Under the pieces are notes generated by a model, which was given only the letters and a program-made list of their open reading frames with translations, ran no database searches and had not been told where the DNA came from. Positions 1 to 8,148 of a stretch of 64,000 nucleotides of DNA are shown here, one piece after another. The stretch is taken from assembly GCF_000682775.1 (NCBI RefSeq), contig NZ_AWFI01000001.1, positions 744,001-808,000 of the forward strand. The letters run 5' to 3'. How positions within the stretch are numbered: position 1 is the first letter of the stretch; every line of letters starts with the position of its first letter. The position numbers were made by a program, and so were the translations under genes. This DNA is from Hyphomonas sp. L-53-1-40. Its GTDB lineage: Bacteria; Pseudomonadota; Alphaproteobacteria; Caulobacterales; Hyphomonadaceae.

Positions 1-51
1 GTAGCACTTCCCCTCTTGGAAACCCGCCCTCATGGGCGTACATGCCCGGCC

Positions 52-780
52 ATGACTGACGAGACCGAGACCCAAGAGACCCCGAAGCCGAAACGCTTCT
101 ACGAGAGTGCCAAGCCGGAGCAGATCCCCGGCGGCTGGACCGTGGAACTGGATGGCCGCTCCATCAAGACACCTGCGCGCGTCGCCTTGAAGCTGCCGAC
201 CGAAAAGCTGGCCAAGGCGGTTGCCGCTGAATGGAATGCGCAGGACGCCGAGATCGACCTGATGTCGATGCATTTGACGCGCCTCGCCAATGTCGCGATC
301 GACCGTGTGCCGGAGACCCGATACGAGATGGCGGATGAACTGGCCCGCTATTGCGAGACGGATCTGGTCTGCCACATCGCCGAGGAGCCCGAGGAACTGG
401 CTGAGCTGGAAGAGGCCCATTGGGCCCCGCTGCGCGCCTGGGCCGGGCAGGCGCTGGACGTCATTCTCGTTCCGGTCGAAGGCATCATTGCCTCGCCCCA
501 GCCGGATGCTTCGCTGGAAGCGGCGCGGACCTATGCGCTCGGTCTTGATGACTTTGCCCTGACAGGCCTTCTGTTCGGATGCGGCCTTTACGGGTCTGCC
601 GTGCTCGCCATGGCTGTGGTCGAGGGCGAATTGACCGCCACGGATGCGTTCGAGGTCGCCCGCATTGATGAGGCTTGGCAGGCCCGGCACTGGGGCGAAG
701 ACGATGAAGCCAAGGCCGCCACGGCCCTGCGCCGTATCGAATCGAAAGCGCTGGAAACCTGGCTCGTCGGCCTCGGCTGA
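52..780 (+). CDS. ATP12-family F1-ATPase assembly chaperone
   Basis: The protein matches the ATP12 family, which helps assemble the alpha subunit into the F1 sector of ATP synthase. It has about 242 residues, the usual size for alphaproteobacterial members. Recognisable features are the N-terminal beta region (KRFYESAK, then GGWTVELDGRSIKTPAR), the helical centre ELARYCETDLVCHIAE, and the C-terminal helix with FEVARIDEAWQARHWGEDDEA. The start is placed at the ATG at 52 because the upstream TTG at 16 adds residues unlike the family N-terminus. The gene reads toward a small exported protein with a gap of about 130 bases. The family call is confident; its role as an assembly factor comes from mitochondrial homologues. 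Confidence 0.9.
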   Translation: MTDETETQETPKPKRFYESAKPEQIPGGWTVELDGRSIKTPARVALKLPTEKLAKAVAAEWNAQDAEIDLMSMHLTRLANVAIDRVPETRYEMADELARYCETDLVCHIAEEPEELAELEEAHWAPLRAWAGQALDVILVPVEGIIASPQPDASLEAARTYALGLDDFALTGLLFGCGLYGSAVLAMAVVEGELTATDAFEVARIDEAWQARHWGEDDEAKAATALRRIESKALETWLVGLG

Positions 781-910
781 TCCCCCTGCGCAACAGGTCG
801 CATCCCAGTTGAACGAAGATGAACCGCAGCGAAACCTGCGATGAACGCCGCGCTCAGGCCGTGTTCCTGTGGCGCGTGGTCTGCTCGGCACATGATGAAG
901 AAAATCATGA

Positions 911-1423
911 ATGTCCGAGTGGCTGGGGGGGGCTGCGTCCGCCCTCATCGCCGCCCCCGCAATGGCCGACCCGGCCCGGGGCAACGTCGCCCAACTTGAG
1001 ACCCGGTTTGGCGCGACAGGCCTGTCGATCCAAATCGGCCACAATGCCCCGGCGGGCCGTCATGGCCGGTATCGCGCCAATCAATGGGGCCAGTCGCTCC
1101 GGGAGGAACGCCAGCTGCGTCGCAACGCCGTTCAGGCCTGCCGCGCCGCGATCAGTCGCACGGCATGGCGGGCCGGCTTCCACGATGTCGATTTCGATGA
1201 TGACCGCCGAATCCAGCAGATCGGCCCGAACGGCTTCCGCATCCGCTTTGATGATGTGGAATTCGAGAACCGCCGCCGCGAGCGGGAACGCGACGTCACC
1301 TGTCTCGTTAGGCGGGGACAGGTCGCCCGGCTCGACGGTATTCCGCAAACGGGTCAGGCGCGCATTCGCGGCCAGAACGGCCACAGCCGCTCGGCACCCC
1401 TGGCGGCGGGCCGAGCAGAATGA
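911..1423 (+). CDS. Small exported protein of unknown function; signal peptide possibly disturbed by a G8 tract
   Basis: I do not recognise the family. As read, the protein has 170 residues with a short hydrophobic start ([11 protein letters not shown] followed by D, a plausible signal-peptidase site) and an Arg-rich body. Two cysteines (in QACRAA and VTCLVR) could form a disulfide in the periplasm. The start is doubtful. A run of eight G (925-932) lies just inside the gene, and if it were seven, the upstream frame beginning at ATG 892 ([13 protein letters not shown]) would join this one and give a textbook Lys-containing signal peptide. This could be a real or phase-variable frameshift, or a base-calling slip. 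A hairpin terminator follows directly, which supports a real transcription unit. Confidence 0.55.
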   Translation: MSEWLGGAASALIAAPAMADPARGNVAQLETRFGATGLSIQIGHNAPAGRHGRYRANQWGQSLREERQLRRNAVQACRAAISRTAWRAGFHDVDFDDDRRIQQIGPNGFRIRFDDVEFENRRRERERDVTCLVRRGQVARLDGIPQTGQARIRGQNGHSRSAPLAAGRAE

Positions 1424-1437
1424 TCGCCCTGCCGCGG

Positions 1438-1471
1438 CGCCCCGGACCAGACATCCGGGGCGTTTGCGTTT
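1438..1471 (+). terminator. Rho-independent terminator after the small exported protein
   Basis: Perfect 9-bp arms CGCCCCGGA and TCCGGGGCG surround a 7-base loop and are followed by TTTGCGTTTT. It sits 15 bases after the preceding stop codon and ahead of the carboxylase gene, so it separates the two transcription units. Confidence 0.75.
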
Positions 1472-1557
1472 TCAAGGGCCTAACGCCGCACTTGCCTTTG
1501 TTGCGCTGCCGTATAATCACGGGGGAGCAAACAGAAACAGAAGGCCGGGAGAGCCCC

Positions 1558-3090
1558 ATGAAGGACGTGATCGAAGCGCTGGAAGCCAAACGCGAAGAGG
1601 CCCGTCAGGGCGGTGGCGCTGCAAGAATCGAACGCCAGCACGCCAAAGGCAAGCTCAGCGCGCGGGAGCGTATCGAAGTGCTGCTGGATGAAGGCAGCTT
1701 CGAAGAATACGACATGTTCGTTGAGCATCAGTGCTCCGATTTCGGCATGGATGAGCAGAAGATTCCCGGCGACGGTGTTGTCACCGGTCAGGGCACCATC
1801 AATGGCCGCCTCGTCTATGTCTTCTCGAAAGACTTCACCGTGTTCGGTGGCTCCCTGTCGAAAACCCATGCCGCCAAGATCGTGAAGGTCCAGAAGGCCG
1901 CCGTGATGAATGGCGCGCCAGTGGTCGGCATCTTCGATGCGGGCGGCGCGCGCATTCAGGAAGGCGTCGACAGTCTTGCCGGCTATGCCGACATCTTCAT
2001 GGAAAACGTCCTCTCTTCCGGCGTGATCCCGCAAATCTCCGTCATCATGGGCCCATGCGCCGGCGGCGACGTCTATTCGCCTGCGTTGACCGACTTCATC
2101 TTCATGGTGAAGGATACGTCCTACATGTACGTCACCGGCCCGGACGTGGTGAAGACCGTGACGAACGAGGAAGTCACCCACGAATCCCTCGGCGGGGCAT
2201 CCGTCCATGCGGCCAAGTCCGGCGTGGTCGATGGCGCGTTTGAGAACGACATCGAGGCGCTGGTCCAGATGCGCCGCCTGATCGACTTCCTGCCCGGATC
2301 GAACCGCGAAGACCCGCCGGTCCGCACGGTTTATGATTCCGCCGAGCGCGTGGAAGACAGCCTCGACACGCTGATCCCGCCCAACCCGAACTCGCCCTAC
2401 GACATGCGCGAGCTGATCGAGAAAGTGGCCGATGAAGGCGACTTCTTCGAGATCAGCCCGAAATTCGGCGCCAACATCCTCTGTGGCTTCGGCCGCATTG
2501 AGGGCTCCACGGTCGGCTTTGTCGCCAACCAGCCGATGACGCTGGCCGGCGTGCTGGACATTGACGCCTCCCGCAAGGCGTCGCGCTTTGTCCGCTTCTG
2601 CGACTGTTTCAACATTCCGGTTGTCACCTTCGTGGACGTGCCGGGCTTCATGCCGGGCACCAAGCAGGAATATGGCGGCCTCATCAAGCATGGCGCGAAA
2701 CTTCTGTTCGCCTATGCCGAGGCGACTGTGCCCAAGGTCACCGTCATCACCCGCAAGGCCTATGGCGGCGCCTATGACGTGATGAGCTCCAAGCATCTGC
2801 GCGGCGATGTGAACTATGCCTGGCCGACGGCCGAGATCGCCGTGATGGGCGCCAAGGGCGCGGTCGAGATCATCTTCCGCAAGGATCTTGGCGACGAGGA
2901 AAAGATCGCTGCGCACACCAAGATGTATGAGGACAATTTCGCGAACCCCTACGTCGCCGCGCGCAAGGGCTATATCGACGATATCATCATGCCGCACTCA
3001 ACCCGCCGCCGCATCGCCAAATCCCTCCGGGCCCTGGCCAACAAGCAGCTGGAAAACCCTTGGAAGAAGCACGACAATATTCCGTTGTAG
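1558..3090 (+). CDS. pccB: Acyl-CoA (propionyl-CoA) carboxylase beta subunit, carboxyltransferase
   Basis: This is the carboxyltransferase subunit of a biotin-dependent acyl-CoA carboxylase. It moves carboxyl from biotin to propionyl-CoA or a related acyl-CoA to give methylmalonyl-CoA. It has 510 residues, as expected for PccB. Typical segments are [20 protein letters not shown] near the N-terminus, [37 protein letters not shown] and the C-terminal [15 protein letters not shown] with [15 protein letters not shown]. The start is the ATG at 1558, which has a GGGAG ribosome-binding site; the open frame reaches further upstream through the terminator, which is unlikely to be coding. The alpha (biotin) subunit is not in the window. 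The exact acyl substrate cannot be read from the sequence. Confidence 0.95.
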   Translation: MKDVIEALEAKREEARQGGGAARIERQHAKGKLSARERIEVLLDEGSFEEYDMFVEHQCSDFGMDEQKIPGDGVVTGQGTINGRLVYVFSKDFTVFGGSLSKTHAAKIVKVQKAAVMNGAPVVGIFDAGGARIQEGVDSLAGYADIFMENVLSSGVIPQISVIMGPCAGGDVYSPALTDFIFMVKDTSYMYVTGPDVVKTVTNEEVTHESLGGASVHAAKSGVVDGAFENDIEALVQMRRLIDFLPGSNREDPPVRTVYDSAERVEDSLDTLIPPNPNSPYDMRELIEKVADEGDFFEISPKFGANILCGFGRIEGSTVGFVANQPMTLAGVLDIDASRKASRFVRFCDCFNIPVVTFVDVPGFMPGTKQEYGGLIKHGAKLLFAYAEATVPKVTVITRKAYGGAYDVMSSKHLRGDVNYAWPTAEIAVMGAKGAVEIIFRKDLGDEEKIAAHTKMYEDNFANPYVAARKGYIDDIIMPHSTRRRIAKSLRALANKQLENPWKKHDNIPL

Positions 3091-3092
3091 AC

Positions 3093-3947
3093 ATGAGCGA
3101 TGAAGAACTTAAACGCCGGCAGGAGGTTACATTCCTTCAAGCAGAGGGGATAAGCCCTCTGCCGGAATTGACTTCAGGTACGGACGTGACGAGTCGCTTC
3201 AGATCATTCGCGTACGACGTTTTGATCGATGCTTTCGGGTATAGCAAGCGACAGAGCACTTCGAGCCGACGGCCAACAAACAACACCAAGTTTGTGTGGA
3301 AAGCCTACTTTTCTAGATTTTCTGACGATATTCCGATTGCACCGCATCAGTTCAATAGTTTCATTAAAGAATATATTTCGAGTGGTGATAAGCTGCTGGA
3401 CCTTTTGCAATTTTGCGCTCGATACGAAATTCTCTCGTCCGACCAGTTCTCTATAATTACCAATATGCTTCGGGGGGAGTTGATAGGCTATCAGTTCGTC
3501 GGCAAGTACGGCGAACGCACGGTAACTCTGATGCCAATTAGCGATGAAGCTGAGGCAGATGCTAATCAGGCTGACTATTCTGCTTTGGAAAGTCATCCCA
3601 GTGCGCAGGAACATTTTCGGCAGGCAGTTGAAGAAATCAAGTTGGGGCACTTTCGCGGTAGCGTGACCGAGAGCATCAATGGGGTTGAAAGCGTCATTAA
3701 GGCACTCTCAGGAAAAGCCACTGTGACCCTTGGCGATGGTCTGAAGCATCTAGACAAGCAAAGCCCGCTAAATAAGACGCTAAAGGCAGGCCTTGAAAAA
3801 ATCTATGGATGGACGAACAGTCCAAACGGTATGCGGCATGCATTATCTGATGATGCAGTCCAGGTTTCTGAGGCTGAAGCGCGGTTTATGCTCTCCGCGT
3901 GCCTTGCGTTTGCCGCGTGGCTCAAACGTTCATTCCCTGAAGAGTGA
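3093..3947 (+). CDS. AbiJ-like protein with C-terminal HEPN-type domain; candidate defence gene
   Basis: The 284-residue protein has a C-terminal block (GMRHALSDD, then EAEARFMLSACLAFAAWL, residues about 246-275) typical of the HEPN-like C-terminal domain shared by AbiJ-type abortive infection proteins and relatives. HEPN proteins often act as RNases in toxin or phage-defence systems; whether this one is active is not shown. The N-terminal 150 residues are not recognised. The first ATG (3093) lies two bases after the pccB stop; a TTG start at 3060 would overlap pccB. The gene is visibly AT-richer than the genes on either side, consistent with transfer, and no partner toxin, antitoxin or transposase is adjacent. 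The domain relation is moderately confident; the function is inference. Confidence 0.65.
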   Translation: MSDEELKRRQEVTFLQAEGISPLPELTSGTDVTSRFRSFAYDVLIDAFGYSKRQSTSSRRPTNNTKFVWKAYFSRFSDDIPIAPHQFNSFIKEYISSGDKLLDLLQFCARYEILSSDQFSIITNMLRGELIGYQFVGKYGERTVTLMPISDEAEADANQADYSALESHPSAQEHFRQAVEEIKLGHFRGSVTESINGVESVIKALSGKATVTLGDGLKHLDKQSPLNKTLKAGLEKIYGWTNSPNGMRHALSDDAVQVSEAEARFMLSACLAFAAWLKRSFPEE

Positions 3948-4118
3948 CCTTTTCGCCAATCGACGGGCCTCGTTCACCTCAAAATCCGAAGCATCTAGCT
4001 CCTGAAGACGTAGTTCCGACGCACAGCCAGACCAAGAAAGACCGGCCCTTGACCTCACCCTAACTTGAGCAATTACAAGACAGGCCTCTCACGAGCTCCG
4101 TGCATGAAAGGCCTGTCC

Positions 4119-4529
4119 ATGATCCTCAACCAGATTACCATTCCCTGCCTCGATTACTCCGCCAGCGTCGCTTTTTATGAGGCGCTTGGGATGGTGCGGA
4201 TCGTGGAGGCTCAGCCGCGCTATGCCCGGTTCGAGAGCGCGGATGGCAGCGGCGCGACGCTGTCGCTCCATACAGTCAGCGCGACGGTCAGTGCGTCTGG
4301 GGGCTCCGGCACGGTGATCTATTTCGATCATCCGTCTGCCGACGCGCTGAAAGCGCATGTCGAAGAGTTGAAAGCGCAAGGTCTCGTCTTTGACAGCGAG
4401 CCCACCGACGAATCCTGGGGCTGGCGCGAGGCGCGGCTGCGCGACCCGGCGGGCAATGAAGTCTGCCTGATGTTCGCTGGCACAGCCCGCCGCTTTCCGG
4501 ACTGGCGCGTGGATGGCCGCACCGGTTGA
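4119..4529 (+). CDS. VOC-superfamily (glyoxalase/bleomycin-resistance-like) protein
   Basis: A single-module vicinal-oxygen-chelate protein of 136 residues. It shows the family pattern: N-terminal ITIPCLDYSASVAFYEALGM, a central GTVIYFDHPSADALKAHVEEL and the C-terminal WGWREARLRDPAGNEVCLMF, where the Arg-Asp-Pro-x-Gly-Asn turn and a downstream acidic or Cys position normally shape the metal site. The start at 4119 has an AAAGG ribosome-binding site; an ATG at 4104 is the alternative. VOC proteins cover glyoxalases, dioxygenases and drug-binding proteins, and nothing here fixes the substrate. The gene is followed by a GC-rich hairpin and a convergent small gene. Confidence 0.8.
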   Translation: MILNQITIPCLDYSASVAFYEALGMVRIVEAQPRYARFESADGSGATLSLHTVSATVSASGGSGTVIYFDHPSADALKAHVEELKAQGLVFDSEPTDESWGWREARLRDPAGNEVCLMFAGTARRFPDWRVDGRTG

Positions 4530-4546
4530 GCCATATGAGAGCACGA

Positions 4547-4572
4547 GGCCAGGCGTGGGGATACGCCCGGCC
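4547..4572. terminator. Hairpin between convergent genes
   Basis: Ten-base arms GGCCAGGCGT and ACGCCCGGCC (one mismatch) face each other 17 bases after the VOC stop and before the convergent small gene ends. There is no T-tract on either side, so termination is a guess from position and symmetry. Confidence 0.35.
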
Positions 4573-4601
4573 CTCGCTCATTCAAGCCTGTGGCGGCGGC
4601 C

Positions 4602-4730
4602 TCAGCGCTTCTTCTTCTCGACGCCCAGCATGGAGTCGGCTTTCAGCGTCGGGTTCGACGCATTGGTCTTGGGCTTTTCCGCTTTCGGCTTGCGGATTTC
4701 CTTGTTCGATTTCTTCTGACCTTTGGCCAT
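4602..4730 (-). CDS. 42-residue lysine-rich basic protein, unknown function
   Basis: A short reading frame encodes 42 residues starting MAKGQKKSNKEIRKPK and ending MLGVEKKKR. The start ATG (complement of 4728-4730) has a very good ribosome-binding site, AAAGGAGA, seven bases upstream. Strong basic charge and lack of hydrophobic residues suggest a nucleic-acid or ribosome-associated, or intrinsically disordered, protein. I recall similar small basic hypothetical proteins in alphaproteobacteria but cannot name a function. The ribosome-binding site and clean codon use are the main evidence for a real gene. Confidence 0.7.
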   Translation of the reverse strand: MAKGQKKSNKEIRKPKAEKPKTNASNPTLKADSMLGVEKKKR

Positions 4731-4739
4731 GAGGGTCTC

Positions 4740-5240
4740 CTTTGGCATTCGCGATTGGGTGCGGCGCAGGAAACCGGGCGCCGGCGATCCGGGCAGAGCA
4801 GCGCGCGTTTGCGACGCGGGCTGAAACAGTCAGTGGCAGAAGGAGCTCGCCGGACAGGTGCGCCCGGAATGGCGCAGCGGCATGGGAGTCAGATAGGCGC
4901 GCATTGCAGCGAATGTAAGGCGTGTCCGCGCGGTGAGGTTTCGTACCTTCGGCTAGCCGCGCCGACCCGCCCGCGCTGATGCTTCGACTTCGCTCAGCAT
5001 TAGCGCTATAGGGTGGGCGATGCCTGATGGACTCATCCTGAGCGAAGTCGAAGGATGACTGGTTGCGGTCAAACCCGCATCCGGGTCCCGGATAAATCCT
5101 GCAGATTTTCCTGAATGACAAGATTGGTAGCTGACGGAGCGCAATCCTGTCCCCCCTCAAATCAGCCCATCCTGCCGCAGGCATTGCCCCGAAAACAAAC
5201 TTATCCTCCTCCTCTGTGGACGGATGTAGAATAGACGGTG
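4740..5240. other. Intergenic stretch with an inverted repeat; no gene seen
   Basis: About 500 bases separate the small basic protein gene from the next frame. Apart from the REP-like inverted repeat inside it, I see no convincing gene, RNA or promoter. The overlapping frames on the minus strand here have no recognisable product. Confidence 0.5.
4982..5053. repeat. REP-like inverted repeat with CTTCGACTTCGCTCAG arms
   Basis: The 16-base arm CTTCGACTTCGCTCAG (4982-4997) recurs as its exact reverse complement CTGAGCGAAGTCGAAG (5038-5053), 40 bases apart. The unit TTCGACTTCGCTCAG with an adjoining ATGA-type end is a widespread dispersed palindromic motif in bacterial genomes. It could form a long hairpin in RNA or DNA. 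Only one pair is seen in this window. Confidence 0.75.
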
Positions 5241-5636
5241 ATGGACTGCTCGCTTTTCTCCCCGATCCGGAACCTGCCTTGGTATCTCTACCCGGTCTGG
5301 CCGCTGATCTTCCTGCGCATCCAGCGCGTGAGGGCATGGTTCCGGCGCGCGGGCGGGCCGGGCTCGCAAATGCTGTGGGGCGTGGATGCGCGGGGCAGGG
5401 TGACCATCCTGGCCCTGTCAGATGATTTGTCGGGCCGGCAACGCGCGCCCCTGCCGGGGGCAGAGCCCTCGCGCGCCCTGCATGCTGCGCTCAGCGGTGA
5501 GACATTCCATCTTCGCCACATGCCATGCCCCCGGCAGGGGCTGGAGTCTGTGGTCCATGCGCTCGTACCGTTATGGGCCGTTTATGGGCCAGTTATGGAC
5601 ACGCGCGGCGCGATATTGCCCATGCCGGACACCTGA
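5241..5636 (+). CDS. Hypothetical protein with hydrophobic N-terminus
   Basis: A 131-residue frame starting MDCSLFSPIRN. It has an aromatic, hydrophobic N-terminal stretch (LPWYLYPVWPLIFLRIQ, residues about 12-28), then a globular-looking part with MLWGVDARGRVTILALSDD. I do not recognise a family. The N-terminus could be a membrane anchor or amphipathic helix. The start could also be a GTG three bases upstream. There is no strong ribosome-binding site and the gene stands alone, so it may be species-specific or not expressed. The patterned WGVDARGRV segment looks more protein-like than the competing frames. Confidence 0.45.
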   Translation: MDCSLFSPIRNLPWYLYPVWPLIFLRIQRVRAWFRRAGGPGSQMLWGVDARGRVTILALSDDLSGRQRAPLPGAEPSRALHAALSGETFHLRHMPCPRQGLESVVHALVPLWAVYGPVMDTRGAILPMPDT

Positions 5637-5813
5637 CCCGGCCTTCTCCTCCAGACATTTCCATCCTGACCTCCAAGCGCCTTCACGGGCGTCGCCTCTG
5701 TTGGCAGCTGGCTCTCTCCGCCCGCTGCGGCGGGGCGCACTTAAGGCTGTTTTTTTTGAAGTTTCGGCTATAGTAGATGCCAGTCCCGCAACACGAACTG
5801 GAATATCTGCTGC

Positions 5814-6908
5814 ATGGAAGCCGCCCCGCACCCACAACAAGCGCTCCGGCTAGAGACCCTCCGCAAGTATGAAATCCTCGATACGCCGCGCGAGACGGAT
5901 TTCGATGAGATCGTGGAACTGGCCTCGAAGATCTGCAATGTGCCGATCTCGGTGGTCAATCTGATCGATGAAGAACGCCAATGGTTCAAGGCCGAAGTCG
6001 GCATCGGCGCGCGCGAAACCCCACTGGCCACCTCGATCTGCTCGCACGTCGTGCTCAGCTCCGACTTTGTCGAGATCAACGACACCCACAAGGATCCCCG
6101 CACGGCCGACAATGAACTCTGCATGCCCGCAGATGGCTTGCGCTTCTATGCCGGCGCGCTGCTCAAGGCAAAGAACGGCATGCCAATCGGAACGCTCTGC
6201 GTGCTGGACAACAAGCCCAATGCGCTGAATGATTTCCAGAAGGCCGCCCTTCACACGCTTGCCCGCCAGGTGATGCGCGAGCTGGATCTGCGCCTCGCGC
6301 TGAGGGAGCAGAAAGTCCTGCGCAACGAGATCGATCACCGCGTCAAGAACTCCCTCCAATCCGTCGCTTCGCTTGTGCGGGTCTACAAGGGCCGCGCGGA
6401 ACGGGGCGAGGACATGGCCGACGCCTTTGACGCCATCAGCCGCCGCATCGAAGCCACCGCTGCGCTCCACCAGATGCTGCATGACTCGCCGCTGGATGAC
6501 GCCGTCATGATGGATGATTTCCTCAAGGAAATTGCCAGCCTGCTGCAGGATTCCGCCCCGGACAATGTCACCATTTCCTGCGAAGCATCGCCGGTTGCCA
6601 TCTCGACCTCGGTGGCCAGTTCGATCGCCGTTATTGTCAGCGAGTTCGTGGCCAACTCCATCAAGCACGCCTTTGTCGACGGCCAGTCCGGCCATGTTGC
6701 CATTTCCGGCAAGTCCCTGGCGGACGGCACGCTCGAAATCACCTGCGAGGACAATGGCGACGCGAGCCCGGAATCGACCGCCACCAAGACATCCGCCAAT
6801 GGGCTCGGCAAGCGCATCATGAAAGCGTCCGCAAGCCAGATCGGCGCGACGTTCGAAAACGGTCCGGGCCCCAAAGGCTATCGGATGGTGTTGACCCTTC
6901 CAGGATAA
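5814..6908 (+). CDS. GAF-domain sensor histidine kinase of the HisKA_2/HWE type
   Basis: A soluble 364-residue kinase. Residues about 25-157 form a GAF sensor domain (YEILDTPRETDFDEIVELAS through MPIGTLCVLD). Then come the HisKA_2 dimerisation helix with EIDHRVKNSLQSV (phospho-accepting His175) and an ATPase domain with N-box VANSIKHAF (Asn281) and G1 box CEDNGD (Asp313). There are no transmembrane segments, so it senses a cytoplasmic cue. Kinases of this type feed the general stress response of alphaproteobacteria, and a PhyR regulator lies 430 bases downstream on the same strand; that pairing is my inference from neighbourhood. The start ATG at 5814 gives the usual short N-terminal extension before GAF. 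Confidence 0.9.
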   Translation: MEAAPHPQQALRLETLRKYEILDTPRETDFDEIVELASKICNVPISVVNLIDEERQWFKAEVGIGARETPLATSICSHVVLSSDFVEINDTHKDPRTADNELCMPADGLRFYAGALLKAKNGMPIGTLCVLDNKPNALNDFQKAALHTLARQVMRELDLRLALREQKVLRNEIDHRVKNSLQSVASLVRVYKGRAERGEDMADAFDAISRRIEATAALHQMLHDSPLDDAVMMDDFLKEIASLLQDSAPDNVTISCEASPVAISTSVASSIAVIVSEFVANSIKHAFVDGQSGHVAISGKSLADGTLEITCEDNGDASPESTATKTSANGLGKRIMKASASQIGATFENGPGPKGYRMVLTLPG

Positions 6909-7338
6909 GCCCGTTCGCACCTCTTGGTGGCTTACGCTTTGGGAGTGAACCGGCTCTCTCAGGCGCCTGAATGGCAGCTGGAACTGCTAAAACTTGCCCC
7001 TGTGCGACGCAGATGCAGGTGGGTGGGGCTCATCCTGTAGTAAATGCAGTAGAACGAGAGACGCGGACGCCGCTGAGTGGGGGCCTGCTGCCTCGGAACA
7101 ACAAGCTTGTGGAAGCGCCCACAACTCAATCGCTGTGATCCGGGTTGTGTTGAAAACACTGCAGAAATGGCGAGTGGATGACGGAAAAAACACGCGAGAG
7201 GGGAGCCGCCGGGAATTTGCGACATATATTGTTCTTAAGGCTCGGTTATGCATTTGTGCCGAACACGATGGTTAAGGCGGGTTGGCCATCCGTTGTGTCC
7301 AGTTTAGGACGCCATCGAACAAGGGGGACGAAAGTGCG
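6909..7338. other. Intergenic region before phyR; no gene recognised
   Basis: About 430 bases, AT-richer than the flanks. I looked for nepR and for an EcfG-type promoter (GGAAC with CGTT) and saw neither clearly. The short frames on both strands here have no recognisable product. It probably carries the phyR promoter and leader. Confidence 0.45.
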
Positions 7339-8115
7339 ATGCTCTCAGACTTGATATCATCTGAACTGCCTTATCTGCGGCGCTATGCGCGCGGACTTAT
7401 GGGAGAGCAGCAAAACGGCGACGAGGCTGTTGAGGATATGATCGAGTCGTTGATCTTCCGGATCTCGGTTGCTCCCGACCTTAAGTTCCAGAAGGCAGAC
7501 TTGTTTGCCGAACTCGACAAGTCGATCAGCAAGAGCGTTTCTGAACTGTCCGACGAGACCGGCATTGCCAAGATCATGAATGCGATGACCACGCTCCAGC
7601 GGCGCGCGCTGTTGTTGACGGTTGTGGAGGGCTTTTCCGTTCAGGAAGCCGCCCGCATTCTGTCCGTTACGACCACCGACGTCGAAGACATGCTCAGGGA
7701 AGCGGAAACGAATATCGCCAATGAGGTCAGCACAAGTGTCCTGATCATCGAAGACGAGTCGATGATTTCCTATCAATTGTCACAAATCGTCAAAGAGGCT
7801 GGCCATGAAGTCGTGGGAATTGCAACGACACAGACCGAGGCAGTTGAGCTGGCAGCAGAGCAGACATTTGGACTGATCCTGTCAGATTTGCGCCTTGCTG
7901 ACGGATCCGTTGGAATTGACGCTGTGAAGGAAATCTTCGCGAACATGAATTCCGAAGTGCCGGTCATCTACATCACCGCCTATCCGGAAATGTTGCTGCA
8001 GGGGCAGGACAACGAGCCCTCTTATCTGATCCCGAAGCCATTCGAGCCACTGCATGTGCGCACAGTGGTGGATCAGGCGATTCTTTCCGCGTTTCTTGGG
8101 CAGGAAACGGCCTGA
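7339..8115 (+). CDS. phyR: PhyR, anti-anti-sigma response regulator of the general stress response
   Basis: PhyR binds the anti-sigma factor NepR once phosphorylated and so frees the ECF sigma factor EcfG. The 258 residues show the diagnostic order: an N-terminal sigma-like domain (1 to about 120; TLQRRALLLTVVEGFSVQEA is its sigma4-like part) and a C-terminal receiver (about 132-250). Receiver landmarks are the acidic pair in VLIIEDES, phospho-acceptor Asp183 in LILSDLRLADGS, the TAYPE segment near 213 and Lys233 in IPKPFEP. The start at 7339 follows GGGGGAC; a start at 7282 would add unrelated residues. NepR and EcfG are not adjacent here, unlike in many relatives. The identification is secure. 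Confidence 0.95.
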   Translation: MLSDLISSELPYLRRYARGLMGEQQNGDEAVEDMIESLIFRISVAPDLKFQKADLFAELDKSISKSVSELSDETGIAKIMNAMTTLQRRALLLTVVEGFSVQEAARILSVTTTDVEDMLREAETNIANEVSTSVLIIEDESMISYQLSQIVKEAGHEVVGIATTQTEAVELAAEQTFGLILSDLRLADGSVGIDAVKEIFANMNSEVPVIYITAYPEMLLQGQDNEPSYLIPKPFEPLHVRTVVDQAILSAFLGQETA

Positions 8116-8148
8116 CTTGCGCTTGGGCAAATCAGGCCTGATCCGGTT

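Noticed and set aside
1480-2997. Long antisense frame opposite pccB
   Set aside because: It has no recognisable domain, is complementary to a well-conserved carboxylase and follows from high GC content.
5850-6920. Long antisense frame opposite the histidine kinase
   Set aside because: The kinase motifs on the plus strand explain the sequence; the antisense frame is a GC-driven shadow.
6959-7275. Several 88-93 residue frames in the gap before phyR
   Set aside because: None resembles NepR or any family, and they overlap on both strands without ribosome-binding sites.
8131-8142. ATCAGGCCTGAT palindrome between phyR and the receptor
   Set aside because: Short palindrome without a T-tract; not enough to call a terminator.
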